A program made the position numbers and the translations under genes. The notes under the pieces were generated by a model, which saw only the letters and a program-made list of their open reading frames with translations, searched no databases and was not told the origin of the DNA. A stretch of DNA of 64,000 bases from Salinicola halophyticus (GTDB lineage: Bacteria; Pseudomonadota; Gammaproteobacteria; Pseudomonadales; Halomonadaceae): NCBI RefSeq assembly GCF_003206695.1, contig NZ_PZJN01000001.1, forward strand, positions 229,392 to 293,391. The letters are read 5' to 3'. Each line of letters starts with the position of its first letter. Within the stretch, counting starts at the first letter, position 1. Shown here in pieces: positions 32,355-41,731 of the stretch.

Positions 32355-33650
32355 TCAGTAAGTCAGACCGAAGTGGGACTGGATGCTGGTATGCCAGCCG
32401 TCATCGACGGGAGAACCGAAGTAGTTCAGCCCGTTCTTGTTGGTGATGACGTCGAACCAGGCGTAATAGCGACCGGCCGTCAGTTTGACGCCGATGTCGT
32501 TGAGCATCGGATCGTCCATGTCGCCATAGCCGCCATTGATGGCGGAGAAGTCGTCAGACGGGTCGATGTAGCTGAAGTCGTTGAAGAAGTAGGCGTTCTC
32601 GATCGGTCCCCAGTCGACATCCATGCTGTAGGCCAGACTCGCCGAGTACATCTCGCCCTCGGCCGGAATCAGGTAGTTGAAGCCAAACGCGCCAATCTGA
32701 ACCACGTTGTCGGAAATGCCGGAAGCGGCTTCACTCGGGTTCTTGGCATTGAACTCGTAGGTCGTGGCCTGCAGCTGAGTCATCCAGTTGCCATAGCTGC
32801 CATCCAGACCCATCGCCACCGCCCAGCTGTCTCCGCTCTTGTTCGTATTGTTGTTATAGAGCTGCCCGCCCTTGGCGGAAAGATTGACCTGAGTGGTGTA
32901 GTCACTGCCTTGATTGAAGGTGTACGCCAAGCGCCCGGCCAGCTGATTTTCCTCGGTATTGCCCTGCGCGCTGTCACCGATGGCATTGGCGCCATAGTGC
33001 TCGTTACCGTCACCCAGCTGATCGCTCTTGAAGAAAGCTAGGCTGGACTCCCAGGCACCCTGGGTATGATCCCATTTGATGCCGGCATTCTGGTTGTCAT
33101 TGAAACCCGCCAGGTACGGGAGACTGCCGTACCAGCCGAGATAGCCGTAATCCATGTTGCCGAACGGCGTCTGGACCAGACCGAGCTTGACGTTGTCATT
33201 ATCGCCGAACTGATAACCGGCCCAGGCATGGTGCAGAAAACGATAGCCATCGTAGAGACGATACTGGAAGGAGTAGGAGAGCGGGCCTTCGCCGCCATCC
33301 ATCCCCAGAATGAACTTGCCGAAATCGAGATCCCCGGCCGTGTCCTGACTGGTCTCGTCCCAGTCATTGAAGGTGTAACCCAGCTCCACGGTACCGCTGA
33401 ACTGCGGCGTCCCGACCTCGTCCAGCATGGAGCGATTTTCTTCGGCCATGTCGCGGGTCTTGGTCGCTTTCGTCTGCTGACTCTCCCGCTGTTCGGCCAA
33501 CTGCTGTTGCAGCTGCTGGACTTGTTGCTGCAAGGCGTCGAGCCGACGCTGGATCGCGTCGTTATCCTGTGAAGTCTGCGCCAGCGCCGTCGGCACGCAC
33601 GCCATCAGCCCTACGGCAAGGCCGAGGGATTTGAAGATCGGTGAAGTCAC
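32355..33650 (-). CDS. Outer-membrane porin with N-terminal periplasmic coiled coil
   Basis: 431 residues. Signal peptide to about ALA-QTSQ, then a Gln-rich heptad region (about 28-65, IQRRLDALQQQVQQLQQQLA) that should form a trimeric periplasmic coiled coil. The rest is a beta-barrel with alternating aromatic strands (FSGTVELGYTFNDW, YSFQYRLYDGYRF) and a C-terminal FGLTY ending in an aromatic residue, as needed for BAM insertion. This layout resembles the putative porins with a coiled-coil stalk in marine gammaproteobacteria. The substrate is unknown; divergence from gcd suggests a sugar or anion, but that is weak. It ends in a strong terminator. Confidence 0.82.
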   Translation of the reverse strand: MTSPIFKSLGLAVGLMACVPTALAQTSQDNDAIQRRLDALQQQVQQLQQQLAEQRESQQTKATKTRDMAEENRSMLDEVGTPQFSGTVELGYTFNDWDETSQDTAGDLDFGKFILGMDGGEGPLSYSFQYRLYDGYRFLHHAWAGYQFGDNDNVKLGLVQTPFGNMDYGYLGWYGSLPYLAGFNDNQNAGIKWDHTQGAWESSLAFFKSDQLGDGNEHYGANAIGDSAQGNTEENQLAGRLAYTFNQGSDYTTQVNLSAKGGQLYNNNTNKSGDSWAVAMGLDGSYGNWMTQLQATTYEFNAKNPSEAASGISDNVVQIGAFGFNYLIPAEGEMYSASLAYSMDVDWGPIENAYFFNDFSYIDPSDDFSAINGGYGDMDDPMLNDIGVKLTAGRYYAWFDVITNKNGLNYFGSPVDDGWHTSIQSHFGLTY

Positions 33651-33666
33651 GTTGTCGTTCCCTTAG

Positions 33667-33738
33667 TACAGGTTATTAGTACGGATGCCGGGCTCGGATC
33701 CCGGATACGGATTCTTATTACAGGCTATTAGTACGGAT
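33667..33738. repeat. Pair of 20-bp direct repeats upstream of the coiled-coil porin
   Basis: TACAGGTTATTAGTACGGAT at 33667-33686 and TACAGGCTATTAGTACGGAT at 33719-33738 differ at one base. Spacing is 52 bases, about five helical turns. A further TACGGAT lies between them. Possible regulator binding sites for the porin promoter. Confidence 0.75.
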
Positions 33739-33774
33739 CCTCGATATTATTAGGTTAGCGTTATTCCGGTGTCG

Positions 33775-33822
33775 TCGATAAAGCCGTCAAAAAAGCCGTC
33801 GATAAAGCCGTCGATAAAGCCG
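33775..33822. repeat. 12-bp tandem array in the porin-gcd intergenic region
   Basis: Four units of TCGATAAAGCCG or close variants (the second has AAAAA in place of GATAA). The array is AT-richer than the surroundings and about 255 bp from the gcd start. Confidence 0.75.
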
Positions 33823-34078
33823 TTGGACGCTCTTGTAGGCTTATTGCACATTTACCGTAACAAAACGGCTACCCCCCTTAAACCTTTGCCGGACAAAAGG
33901 GTTGACGCAATAGGTCGCCAAAAAGCCCGGATTAACGTGAATTTGTGGCCTGAAATCATCGCTACCCTGCGATACCATGACTATCCTTATCGCATGCGAC
34001 TACATGTCGCGGTAAGCATCTGGCGCAGCGGAGCATGCGCCTGAATAACCATTAGAGTTTGTTTCAAGGGAGAATTCC

Positions 34079-36667
34079 GTGGCCACTTCGACCTCTTCCG
34101 GCGGCGTTGGCGCAATATTCGCCAAGCTTGTCGGGATCATCGTTGCACTTGTCGGTCTGGCGCTGGGAGCCGGTGGCGCTTATTTGGCGACACTCGGCGG
34201 TTCCTGGTATTACCTGATCGCCGGGATATTGATGCTGATTGCCGGCATCCAACTGTTTCGCGGCCGGATCTCCGGCGCCGGTATTTACGGAATCGTCTTC
34301 ATCGGTACGTTCCTGTGGGCGGCCTGGGAGTCGGGGCTCAATTACTGGCGCTGGATTCCTCGGCTCGACGTGATGCTGATTCTCGCCATCCTGGTCGCAC
34401 TGGTCACTCCCGCGCTCAGGGGCGGTCCGTCACGCAAGGCCGGGTTTTCTGTCGCAGGTGTCCTGTTCCTGGGCCTGATCGTGGCCGGGGCACTGGCTTT
34501 CCTTCCGAACCGCGGTTATGAGCATCCCGAAGATGTGCCGGCACTGGCCCAGGAGTCGCTGTCCACCGATGTCGGGGACGCCCAGCCGGCCGATGTTCCC
34601 GCTGACGAAGACTGGTCCGCCTATGGCCGGGATTCGGCGGCTACGCGCTACTCCCCTGCCGACCAGATCACGCCGGACAACGTTGGTGATCTCGAGGTGG
34701 CCTGGCAGTACCGCACCGGCGACATTCTCGACCACCGCTGGGGTGCGGAAACCACGCCGCTGAAGGTCGGCGACGATGTCTTCCTGTGCACCTCGCGCAA
34801 TATCCTGATCTCGCTGAATGCCGCGACGGGTGAAGAGAACTGGCGCTACGATCCGCAGGTTTCCGAAGACGCTATTCCCTACACCGCCGCTTGCCGTGGC
34901 GTGACGTATTACAAGACGCCGACAGATTCATCGTCGAGCGCCGATCCCTCGACGGCTCAGAACGGCGAAGGCTCTCAGGCCGCCGATAACGGCCAGGACG
35001 GCAACGATAGCCAGAGCGGCGACAATCAGCCAGCGCCGACAGACGATACGTCTTCCGGCCAGGGCGCAATCGCTTCGAACGACGATCAGTCCTGCCAGGC
35101 GCGGATCATCTCCGGCACGCTGGACGGCCGCCTGATCGAAGTCGACGCCGCTACCGGCGAGCCCTGCACCGACTTCGGCGACAACGGCCAGGTCGATATC
35201 AAGCGCAACATGGGCGAGACCCCCGACGGCTACGTCTCCATCAACTCCGCGCCAGTCGTGGTACGCAACGTGCTCATCACCGGCCACCAGGTGCTGGATG
35301 GTCAGCGCCGCTATCCGCCCTCCGGCGTGATCAAGGGCTACGATGTCGAAAGCGGTGAGCTGCTATGGGCCTGGGATGCGGGTCGTCCCGACCAGAGCGA
35401 GCCGTTGACGGGCGATGACACCTACGTACGCGGTTCTCCCAACATGTGGACCACCGCCGTGGGCGACAGCAAGCTCGGCATGATCTATCTGCCGATGGCC
35501 AACAGTGCCGGCGATTACTGGAGCAGTTCGCGCACACCGGAAGAGAACGAGTGGGCCGCATCGATGGTGGCGATCGACGTCGAGACCGGCCTGCCGAAGT
35601 GGCACTTCCAGACCTCACACAAGGATGTCTGGGATTATGATCCCGGCTCGCAGCCGACGCTGATCGACTTCCCCACCGACAATGGCAAGGTGCCAGCGCT
35701 GGTGATGCCGACCAAGCAGGGCGAGATCTACGTTTTCAACCGCGAGACCGGCGAATTGCTGGGCGGCGGTGCCGAAGAACGCCCGGTCCCCCAGGGCGGC
35801 GCCGAACCGGATCAGCGCAGCAAGACGCAACCGTTCTCGCTCTACGCCACGCTGCGCCAGCCGGACATCGACGAGAAGGACATGTGGGGCATGACCCCGT
35901 TCGACCAGCTGTTCTGTCGTATCCAGTACCGTCAGGCGAGCTGGGAAGGCATGTACACCCCGCCGACCGCCGAACAGCCGTGGATCCAGTACACCGGCTA
36001 CAACGGGGGCTCCGACTGGGGCAGCGTGGCGATCGATCCGCATCGCGGCGTGATCATCGCCAACTACAACGACATGCCCAACTACAACGAGCTGGTGCCG
36101 CGTGATGTCGCCAACAAGCTCGGCTGGGTGCCGCGCGACGAGCAGAAGGAAGACACGGGCGGAGCCGAAGGCGCCGGTGATCCACAGGCCAATACGCCCT
36201 ATGCGATCAATGTCAACGCCGGCTGGCGCGTGCCGTACACCGGCATGCTCTGCAAACAGCCGCCTTACGGGCATATTCGCGCCATCGATCTGGCGAGCGG
36301 TGATACCCTGTGGGACCGTCCGCTGGGTACGGCTCGCGCCAATGGCCCGTGGGGCATCCGTTCGGGACTGCCGATCGATATCGGCACGCCCAATAACGGC
36401 GGCTCGGCGGTGACTGCAGGCGGCCTCATCTTCATCGCCGCGGCGACCGACGACCTCATTCGCGCCATCGACATCGAGAGCGGCGAGACAGTGTGGCAGG
36501 CGCCGCTGCCGGCGGGTGGCCAGGCCAATCCGATGGTCTATGAAGCCGACGGCCGTCAGTATGTGGTCATCGTGGCCACCGGGCATCACTTCATGGAAAC
36601 GCCTACCGGCGACTATGTGATCGCCTACGCACTGCCGAAGGGTGAGGACGACACTTCATCGCAGTGA
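34079..36667 (+). CDS. gcd: Membrane-bound PQQ-dependent glucose dehydrogenase
   Basis: 862 residues. Five N-terminal membrane helices (about 10-145) are followed by a periplasmic PQQ beta-propeller starting DWSAYGRDSAATRYSPADQI. Propeller motifs such as LISLNAATGEENWRYDP, TSHKDVWDYDPGSQPTLIDF and GSAVTAGGLIFIAAATDDLIRA are typical of the glucose/quinate/shikimate family. It oxidises glucose (or a similar polyol or sugar acid) in the periplasm and passes electrons to ubiquinone. An acidic, Ser/Gln/Asp-rich insert at about residues 281-337 interrupts an early propeller blade. GTG start with AGGGAG upstream. No PQQ biosynthesis genes are in the window. Strong terminator 77 bp downstream. Confidence 0.92.
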   Translation: MATSTSSGGVGAIFAKLVGIIVALVGLALGAGGAYLATLGGSWYYLIAGILMLIAGIQLFRGRISGAGIYGIVFIGTFLWAAWESGLNYWRWIPRLDVMLILAILVALVTPALRGGPSRKAGFSVAGVLFLGLIVAGALAFLPNRGYEHPEDVPALAQESLSTDVGDAQPADVPADEDWSAYGRDSAATRYSPADQITPDNVGDLEVAWQYRTGDILDHRWGAETTPLKVGDDVFLCTSRNILISLNAATGEENWRYDPQVSEDAIPYTAACRGVTYYKTPTDSSSSADPSTAQNGEGSQAADNGQDGNDSQSGDNQPAPTDDTSSGQGAIASNDDQSCQARIISGTLDGRLIEVDAATGEPCTDFGDNGQVDIKRNMGETPDGYVSINSAPVVVRNVLITGHQVLDGQRRYPPSGVIKGYDVESGELLWAWDAGRPDQSEPLTGDDTYVRGSPNMWTTAVGDSKLGMIYLPMANSAGDYWSSSRTPEENEWAASMVAIDVETGLPKWHFQTSHKDVWDYDPGSQPTLIDFPTDNGKVPALVMPTKQGEIYVFNRETGELLGGGAEERPVPQGGAEPDQRSKTQPFSLYATLRQPDIDEKDMWGMTPFDQLFCRIQYRQASWEGMYTPPTAEQPWIQYTGYNGGSDWGSVAIDPHRGVIIANYNDMPNYNELVPRDVANKLGWVPRDEQKEDTGGAEGAGDPQANTPYAINVNAGWRVPYTGMLCKQPPYGHIRAIDLASGDTLWDRPLGTARANGPWGIRSGLPIDIGTPNNGGSAVTAGGLIFIAAATDDLIRAIDIESGETVWQAPLPAGGQANPMVYEADGRQYVVIVATGHHFMETPTGDYVIAYALPKGEDDTSSQ

Positions 36668-36743
36668 CGAATCAGGCCCCGGTCAAGAAGTACCTGCCGG
36701 GGCGTTGATCCGAAAATGTTGTCGATATGATCGAGTACGATCA

Positions 36744-36776
36744 AGCGGCGGTGTCGATGACACCGCCGCTTTTTTT
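36744..36776 (+). terminator. Intrinsic terminator of gcd
   Basis: A perfect 12-bp stem AGCGGCGGTGTC/GACACCGCCGCT with a three-base loop, followed by seven Ts. Confidence 0.93.
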
Positions 36777-36824
36777 GATTGGCTGATATGAATATGACGA
36801 GGCTGCAGACACGGGACGGACTGC

Positions 36825-36856
36825 CACAACGCCACAACACCACAACACCACAACAG
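36825..36856. repeat. 8-bp tandem array (CACAACAC) x4
   Basis: Four units: CACAACGC, CACAACAC, CACAACAC, CACAACAG. Non-coding, between the gcd and rpoH terminators. Confidence 0.85.
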
Positions 36857-36934
36857 AGTCCCGCTTCAGGATCTTCCCAGCGGGATCGACAGGCGAACGC
36901 GAAGCGGAAACTAAGCGGACACCAAACCGACATT

Positions 36935-36971
36935 AAAAAGCCCGAACCCCGTGAAATACAGGGTTCGGGCT
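36935..36971 (-). terminator. Probable intrinsic terminator of rpoH
   Basis: On the minus strand AGCCCGAACCC pairs with GGGTTCGGGCT (11 bp) and is followed by five Ts. It is about 240 bp after the rpoH stop, so the rpoH transcript would have a long 3' tail including the 7-bp array. No nearer terminator is visible. Confidence 0.8.
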
Positions 36972-37113
36972 ATGCATCGATTTGACGACGGTTTCTGTAC
37001 GAGAGGCAGTCGTCAGGCAGAAGAGATAACTAACGCTGGCCGGTTCTCATCGACCGGGCTGACTGCGACATGAAGCTCTTACACACGGCGTTTCGGTTAC
37101 GAGGCGCTACCGT

Positions 37114-37140
37114 TACCAAGTACCAAGTACCAAGTACCAG
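37114..37140. repeat. 7-bp tandem array (TACCAAG)
   Basis: Three exact TACCAAG units and a fourth partial TACCAG, about 70 bp downstream of the rpoH stop codon. Confidence 0.85.
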
Positions 37141-37211
37141 GCGCCCCTGTGGCAGGACGCGTTGATAACAGACGCGCTGATGACAGACTTACCGACCACA
37201 GACGCCGAGTA

Positions 37212-38078
37212 TCAGGCGGCTACCGTATCACCAAGCTGCTGCTTGATCTTCTTCATGGCGTTCTTCTCGAGCTGACGAATCCGCTCGGCAGAGACCCCGT
37301 AGACATCGGCCAGCTCATGCAGCGTGGACTTGTGATCGGAGAGCCAGCGACGCTGCAGAATGTCGCGCGAACGATCGTCCAGTTCGCTTAGAGCGCCTCG
37401 CAGCCGCCCCGTGTAGTCGGCTTCCCAGTCGTCCGCTTCGAGCTTGGCCGCCGGGTCGAAACTGTGATCCTCGAGATACTGCGCCGGCGCCTGATAACCC
37501 TGATCTTCCTCTTCGCCGGGACTGGCGTCGAAGCCCGCATCATAGGATGACAGGCGACCTTCCATTTCCCGCACGACCTTGGGCTTGACGTCGAGATCCT
37601 TGGCGATCGCGTCGACTTCGTCGTTGTTCAACCAGGCAAGACGCTTCTTGGCGCTGCGCAGATTGAAGAACAGCTTGCGCTGCGCCTTGGTGGTCGCAAT
37701 CTTGACGATGCGCCAGTTACGCAGCACGTATTCGTGAATCTCGGCCTTGATCCAGTGAACCGCGAAGGAGACCAGACGAACTCCCTGGTAGGGGTCGAAG
37801 CGTTTGACCGCCTTCATCAGCCCGACGTTACCTTCCTGAATCAGATCGGCCTGCGGCAACCCGTAGCCCGAGTAGCTGCGAGCAATATGAACGACGAAGC
37901 GCAGGTGCGACATGATCAGACGACGAGCCGACTCGAGGTCGTCCTCTTCGTACAGACGTACGCCCAGGTCGTGTTCTTCTTCGGCCGTCAGCACGGGAAT
38001 GCCGTTGACCGCTTGAATGTAACCGTTGAGATCGTGACCCGGGGAAAGGTTCCCAATGGATTGAAGACTGTTGCTCAT
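37212..38078 (-). CDS. rpoH: RNA polymerase heat-shock sigma factor (sigma-32)
   Basis: 288 residues, close to E. coli RpoH (284). Region 2 has [44 protein letters not shown]. The RpoH box [16 protein letters not shown], which sets sigma-32 apart from other sigma-70 proteins, follows. Region 4 ends with [19 protein letters not shown]. The ATG at 38078 has GGAG ten bases upstream and is preferred to the in-frame ATG at 38093. A disordered acidic stretch ([14 protein letters not shown]) lies between regions 3 and 4. Downstream of ftsX as in many gammaproteobacteria, but with its own 283-bp upstream region. Confidence 0.96.
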   Translation of the reverse strand: MSNSLQSIGNLSPGHDLNGYIQAVNGIPVLTAEEEHDLGVRLYEEDDLESARRLIMSHLRFVVHIARSYSGYGLPQADLIQEGNVGLMKAVKRFDPYQGVRLVSFAVHWIKAEIHEYVLRNWRIVKIATTKAQRKLFFNLRSAKKRLAWLNNDEVDAIAKDLDVKPKVVREMEGRLSSYDAGFDASPGEEEDQGYQAPAQYLEDHSFDPAAKLEADDWEADYTGRLRGALSELDDRSRDILQRRWLSDHKSTLHELADVYGVSAERIRQLEKNAMKKIKQQLGDTVAA

Positions 38079-38186
38079 CTGCGATGTCTCCATGCTGGGC
38101 GGCGTGTCGGAGCGAAGAGCCGGTCAGCTCGATCCGCTTGGGAACACGTCGCAACAGGTTGTTCTGCCTGCCTACGAGGATACCTG

Positions 38187-38216
38187 ATAAGACCCTCAGC
38201 CTAGACAAAAGTTCAA
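38187..38216 (-). promoter_or_regulatory. Candidate rpoH promoter
   Basis: On the minus strand TTGAAC (-35-like, 38216-38211) and TCTTAT (-10-like, 38192-38187) are 18 bases apart, about 110 bp upstream of the rpoH start. A pattern match only. Confidence 0.35.
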
Positions 38217-38361
38217 TATTCTCGCCAGCATCAGTGGTGCTGAAACTGAAGCTTGGCGAGTGATGACCGATACGTTGAGTGGTTTTTTTAGCGCATCCCA
38301 TGGCCGTTGACCAGCGCGCCGAACCACCCATGACGACTCATGACTACCCATAATAAATAGG

Positions 38362-39342
38362 CTAACGCGGTTTGATGTCCGCCAGATGACGACCCACCGC
38401 GAGCCATGCTCCCAACCAGCCTAATAGTGTACTAAAAAGCAGCAGAAATGCCGAATGTCCGATACCCAGCGAGGGCAGTGCGAAGTGGGCACCGTAGCTT
38501 TCTGCCAGCGCCGCGACCGGCGAGGCCAGCCAGTTGCCGCCGAGTACCAGAATGATCAGCGACAGCGCCCCGCCGCCCAGTCCGTACCAGGCCCCACTAT
38601 AGAGAAAGGGGCGGCGGACGAAGGCATGGGTCGCGCCGATCAGCGTGACGACCTCGATTTCCTGCCGCCGGCTCTCTACCGCCAAACGTATGGTATTGCC
38701 GACTACCAGTAGCACGCCCAGGCCGAACAGCAGCGCCAGCGCCAGCGCCACGCGCTGGCCGAGCGCCGCCAACTGTTGCAGACGATCAAGCCAGGCCAGA
38801 TCCAGACGCACTTCGTCGACCCCGTCGAGGGCCTGCAGCTGTTGACTCAACGCCTGAACTTCAGCGGGCGCCGTCGCGTCGGGGGTGACCACGACACTCG
38901 CCGGCAGGGGATTGGTCTCGAGCTGCGAAAGCGCATCGTCCACACCCAGCGTCTGCTGGAAATCCGCCAGCCCTTCGGCGGCAGTCACCAGCCGCGTGCC
39001 GGCCACACCGGGCTGCTCGCCGACTTCGGCGGCCAGGTCCATGGCGCGAGACTCGCCTACATCGGCGGCAAAATAGACCGTCAACGTGGCGCTCTCGTCC
39101 AGCTCGGCGTCCAGCAGCCGCGCGCTGTCCAGTGCCAACCACAATCCCGCCGGCAGGATCAGCGCGATGGCGATCGCCAGCATGGTCAATAGCGTCGCTA
39201 TCGGCCGCTTGACCAGGCGCAATGCGCTATCGCTCATCATCGCCCGATGATGCCGCAGCCAGGCGCGACCGCCGCCGGAAGCGCGACGCTGCGGCTTCTG
39301 CGCGCCACGAGGGCGCTCAGCGGAAGGCTGGCGTTCGCTCAT
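38362..39342 (-). CDS. ftsX: Cell division ABC-like permease FtsX
   Basis: 326 residues. A basic cytoplasmic N-terminus (about 40 residues) precedes the first membrane helix ([20 protein letters not shown]), an extracytoplasmic domain, and three C-terminal helices; the [26 protein letters not shown] loop is diagnostic. FtsX relays FtsE ATP hydrolysis to periplasmic amidase activation at the division septum. Its start overlaps the ftsE stop (ATGA). Last gene of ftsYEX. Confidence 0.95.
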   Translation of the reverse strand: MSERQPSAERPRGAQKPQRRASGGGRAWLRHHRAMMSDSALRLVKRPIATLLTMLAIAIALILPAGLWLALDSARLLDAELDESATLTVYFAADVGESRAMDLAAEVGEQPGVAGTRLVTAAEGLADFQQTLGVDDALSQLETNPLPASVVVTPDATAPAEVQALSQQLQALDGVDEVRLDLAWLDRLQQLAALGQRVALALALLFGLGVLLVVGNTIRLAVESRRQEIEVVTLIGATHAFVRRPFLYSGAWYGLGGGALSLIILVLGGNWLASPVAALAESYGAHFALPSLGIGHSAFLLLFSTLLGWLGAWLAVGRHLADIKPR

Positions 39343-40007
39343 GCCGCCTCCCCGTCACCGACCAGGCGGCCGTCGCGCAGCTTCAGCACGCGATGCCGCA
39401 GCCGCGCGATCAGGGCCAGGTCATGGCTCGCTACCAGCACCGTGGTACCGATGCGGTTGAAATCCTCGAACAGCCGCATGATATCGGCGGACAGCTGCGG
39501 ATCGAGATTGCCGGTCGGCTCATCGGCCAGCAGCAACGCCGGCTTGTTGACCACCGCGCGGGCGATTCCCACCCTCTGCTGCTCGCCGGTGGAGAGTTCG
39601 ATCGGCAGCGCCCGCTCGCGGTGCAGTAGCCCGACCTTGTCCAGCGCCGCGCGCACGCGGCGCGCGGCATCGGCCGGCTCGACCCCCTGGATCGTCAACG
39701 GTAACGCCACGTTGGCGAAGATGTCGCGATCGAGCAGCAGCTGGTGGTCCTGGAAGACCACGCCGATCTGGCGTCGATAATAGGGAACCTGGCTGATGTG
39801 CAGGCGGTCGAGATCGTGACCCGCAACCAGCACTCGGCCTCGCGAGGGGCGCTCGAGACGCATGACCAAGCGCAGCAGAGAGCTCTTGCCGGCGCCGGAA
39901 TGGCCGGTCAGGAAGAGCATTTCGCCACGTTCGACGCGGAAATTGATATCGGCGAGCGCTTCGAAACGCCCGCCGTAGCGTTTGCCGACGTGCTCGAAAG
40001 CAATCAT
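39339..40007 (-). CDS. ftsE: Cell division ATP-binding protein FtsE
   Basis: 222 residues. It starts [21 protein letters not shown] and has Walker [14 protein letters not shown], signature [16 protein letters not shown], and Walker [12 protein letters not shown]. It pairs with FtsX. Its start overlaps the ftsY stop and its stop overlaps the ftsX start, both by ATGA, so the three are translationally coupled. Confidence 0.96.
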   Translation of the reverse strand: MIAFEHVGKRYGGRFEALADINFRVERGEMLFLTGHSGAGKSSLLRLVMRLERPSRGRVLVAGHDLDRLHISQVPYYRRQIGVVFQDHQLLLDRDIFANVALPLTIQGVEPADAARRVRAALDKVGLLHRERALPIELSTGEQQRVGIARAVVNKPALLLADEPTGNLDPQLSADIMRLFEDFNRIGTTVLVASHDLALIARLRHRVLKLRDGRLVGDGEAA

Positions 40008-41602
40008 GAATCCGCGTCGCCATCCCGGCCGGCGTCTCGATCGAACAGCGCCTTGACGAAGGTCTGAGCATCGAACGGGCGCAGATCCTCGAGCGACTCA
40101 CCGACGCCGATGAAACGGATGGGGATGCCGGTTTTCTTGGCCAGGGCAAAGATGATGCCGCCCTTGGCGGTGCCATCGAGCTTGGTCAAGGTGATACCGG
40201 TGACCGGAATCGCCTCGTCGAAAGTGGTCGCCTGAGAGATCGCGTTCTGGCCGGTGCCTGCATCGAGTACCAGCATCACCTCGTGCGGTGCCGTGGCGTC
40301 GAGCTTGGCCATGACCCGCTGCACCTTCTTGAGCTCTTCCATCAGATGGCTCTTGTTGTGCAGGCGACCGGCAGTGTCGGCGATCAACACGTCGACCTTG
40401 CGCGCCTTGGCCGCGGCGACGGCGTCGTAGATCACCGAAGCGCTGTCGGCGCCGGTATGCTGAGCGATCACCGGCACGCGGTTGCGCTCGCCCCAGACCT
40501 TGAGCTGCTCGACGGCAGCGGCTCGGAAGGTATCGCCCGCCGCCAGCATCACGCTGCGCCCTTCGTTCTGGAAACGCTGGGTCAACTTGCCGATGGTCGT
40601 GGTCTTACCAACACCGTTGACGCCGACCATCAGGATCACGAACGGGCCTTCGCCCTTCGGCGGCAGCTGCAGCGGCTGGGTGACCGGTTCGAGCAGCGCC
40701 GCCAGCTCTTCCTGCAGCGCGCGGTAGAGCGCGTCGGCATCGGCGAGTTCCTTGCGCGAAACACGCCCGGTCAGGCGCTCGATGATCTCGCTGGTCGCCT
40801 CGATCCCCACATCCGCCAGTAGCAGCTGCGTTTCGAGATCCTCCATCAGATCATCGTCGATCTGCTTCTTGCCCAGCAGCAGATCGGCAACGCCATCGGT
40901 CAGGTTGGCACGTGTGCGTCCCAGGCCAGCCCGCACCCGCGATAGCCAGCCGCCCTTGGGCTTCTCCTTGGGCGCTGGCGCCGGGGTATTCGACTCGAGT
41001 GACGGCTCGGGCTCGAGCGGCTCGGATACAGGTGATTCAGGCTCGGGCGCCTGGGAGGCCTGGGATGATGGCGAGGGTGCGGGCGTCACATCCGTTGCCA
41101 GCTCCGTCGCTCGCGTGCCTGCCGCGGGGGTTTCTTCCAGCGAGGACTGCGGCGATTCCTGCGACAGCGGCTCGCTCAGCGCCTGCTTGGCAGCCGTTTC
41201 CTCGAGTGACGAAGGGTCGTAATCCACGGTCGCCGACCGATCGGGATCCTCGGCCTGGACGAGCGATTCATCGCCCGGTGTGGCGGTCCCGACTGCCGGG
41301 GCGACAGTGTCGTCTCGAACGGAAGGTCCGTCGTCGACAACGGGAGTTTCCGGGTCCCGTTCGACGGCAGGCTGCAGTCCGTGGGAGGACGCGCTGTCAT
41401 CCTTCGAGATGGCGCTTTCGTCCTTAGAGTCGGCGCTTGCCGAGCCGGCCCCCCTGTCAGGGTCGACCTCGTCACTTTCGCTGGCGGGAACGCCGGCCTC
41501 CGCGTTCTCCTCTAGCGCCGCCGCTTCGGCCTCTTCCGCCTCGCGCCGACGCGCTTCCTCTTCCTGCTGCTGTTTCTTGCGACTCTTGAATAGTCCGAAC
41601 AT
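40004..41602 (-). CDS. ftsY: Signal recognition particle receptor FtsY
   Basis: 532 residues. A basic start (MFGLFKSRKKQQQEEEARRR) leads into a long acidic, low-complexity A domain (to about residue 215), then the N domain and the SRP-type GTPase: G1 GVNGVGKTTTIGKL, G3 DTAGRLHNKSHLMEEL, G4 TKLDGTAKGG. It docks ribosome-SRP complexes at the inner membrane. The acidic domain is rich in Asp, Glu, Ser and Pro. The ATG at 41602 gives the usual MFGLFK-type N-terminus; an in-frame GTG at 41614 is the alternative. First gene of ftsYEX and divergent from rsmD. Confidence 0.96.
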   Translation of the reverse strand: MFGLFKSRKKQQQEEEARRREAEEAEAAALEENAEAGVPASESDEVDPDRGAGSASADSKDESAISKDDSASSHGLQPAVERDPETPVVDDGPSVRDDTVAPAVGTATPGDESLVQAEDPDRSATVDYDPSSLEETAAKQALSEPLSQESPQSSLEETPAAGTRATELATDVTPAPSPSSQASQAPEPESPVSEPLEPEPSLESNTPAPAPKEKPKGGWLSRVRAGLGRTRANLTDGVADLLLGKKQIDDDLMEDLETQLLLADVGIEATSEIIERLTGRVSRKELADADALYRALQEELAALLEPVTQPLQLPPKGEGPFVILMVGVNGVGKTTTIGKLTQRFQNEGRSVMLAAGDTFRAAAVEQLKVWGERNRVPVIAQHTGADSASVIYDAVAAAKARKVDVLIADTAGRLHNKSHLMEELKKVQRVMAKLDATAPHEVMLVLDAGTGQNAISQATTFDEAIPVTGITLTKLDGTAKGGIIFALAKKTGIPIRFIGVGESLEDLRPFDAQTFVKALFDRDAGRDGDADS

Positions 41603-41731
41603 GGATGGCTTCACTGCTGAAAAGCCGTGCTGGCGCCGCTGGATCAGCGTCGGTCATCACGACTTCGGAGAATATCGATAACGAGACCTCATCCTATCAC
41701 CGCGAGGGTTGCGGGGGTACAATTGCGCGCC

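Larger units (their letters stand above)
33651..34078. other. Divergent regulatory region between porin and gcd
   Basis: 428 bases without a credible gene. It contains a pair of 20-bp direct repeats (33667-33738), an array of 12-bp units (33775-33822), and AT-rich stretches on either side. Promoters for both the porin and gcd must lie here. An open frame from 33769 translates the 12-bp array into Ser-Ile-Lys-Pro repeats and is not believed. Confidence 0.6.
36668..37211. other. Intergenic region between convergent gcd and rpoH
   Basis: About 544 bases with no credible gene. It contains an imperfect stem (GCCCCGG/CCGGGGC, about 36676-36703), the gcd terminator, an 8-bp tandem array (36825-36856), the probable rpoH terminator (36935-36971), and a 7-bp tandem array (37114-37140). 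Confidence 0.7.

Noticed and set aside
33769-34044. 91-codon open frame upstream of gcd
   Set aside because: Its N-terminal part is only the 12-bp array translated as Ser-Ile-Lys-Pro repeats, and no conserved feature follows.
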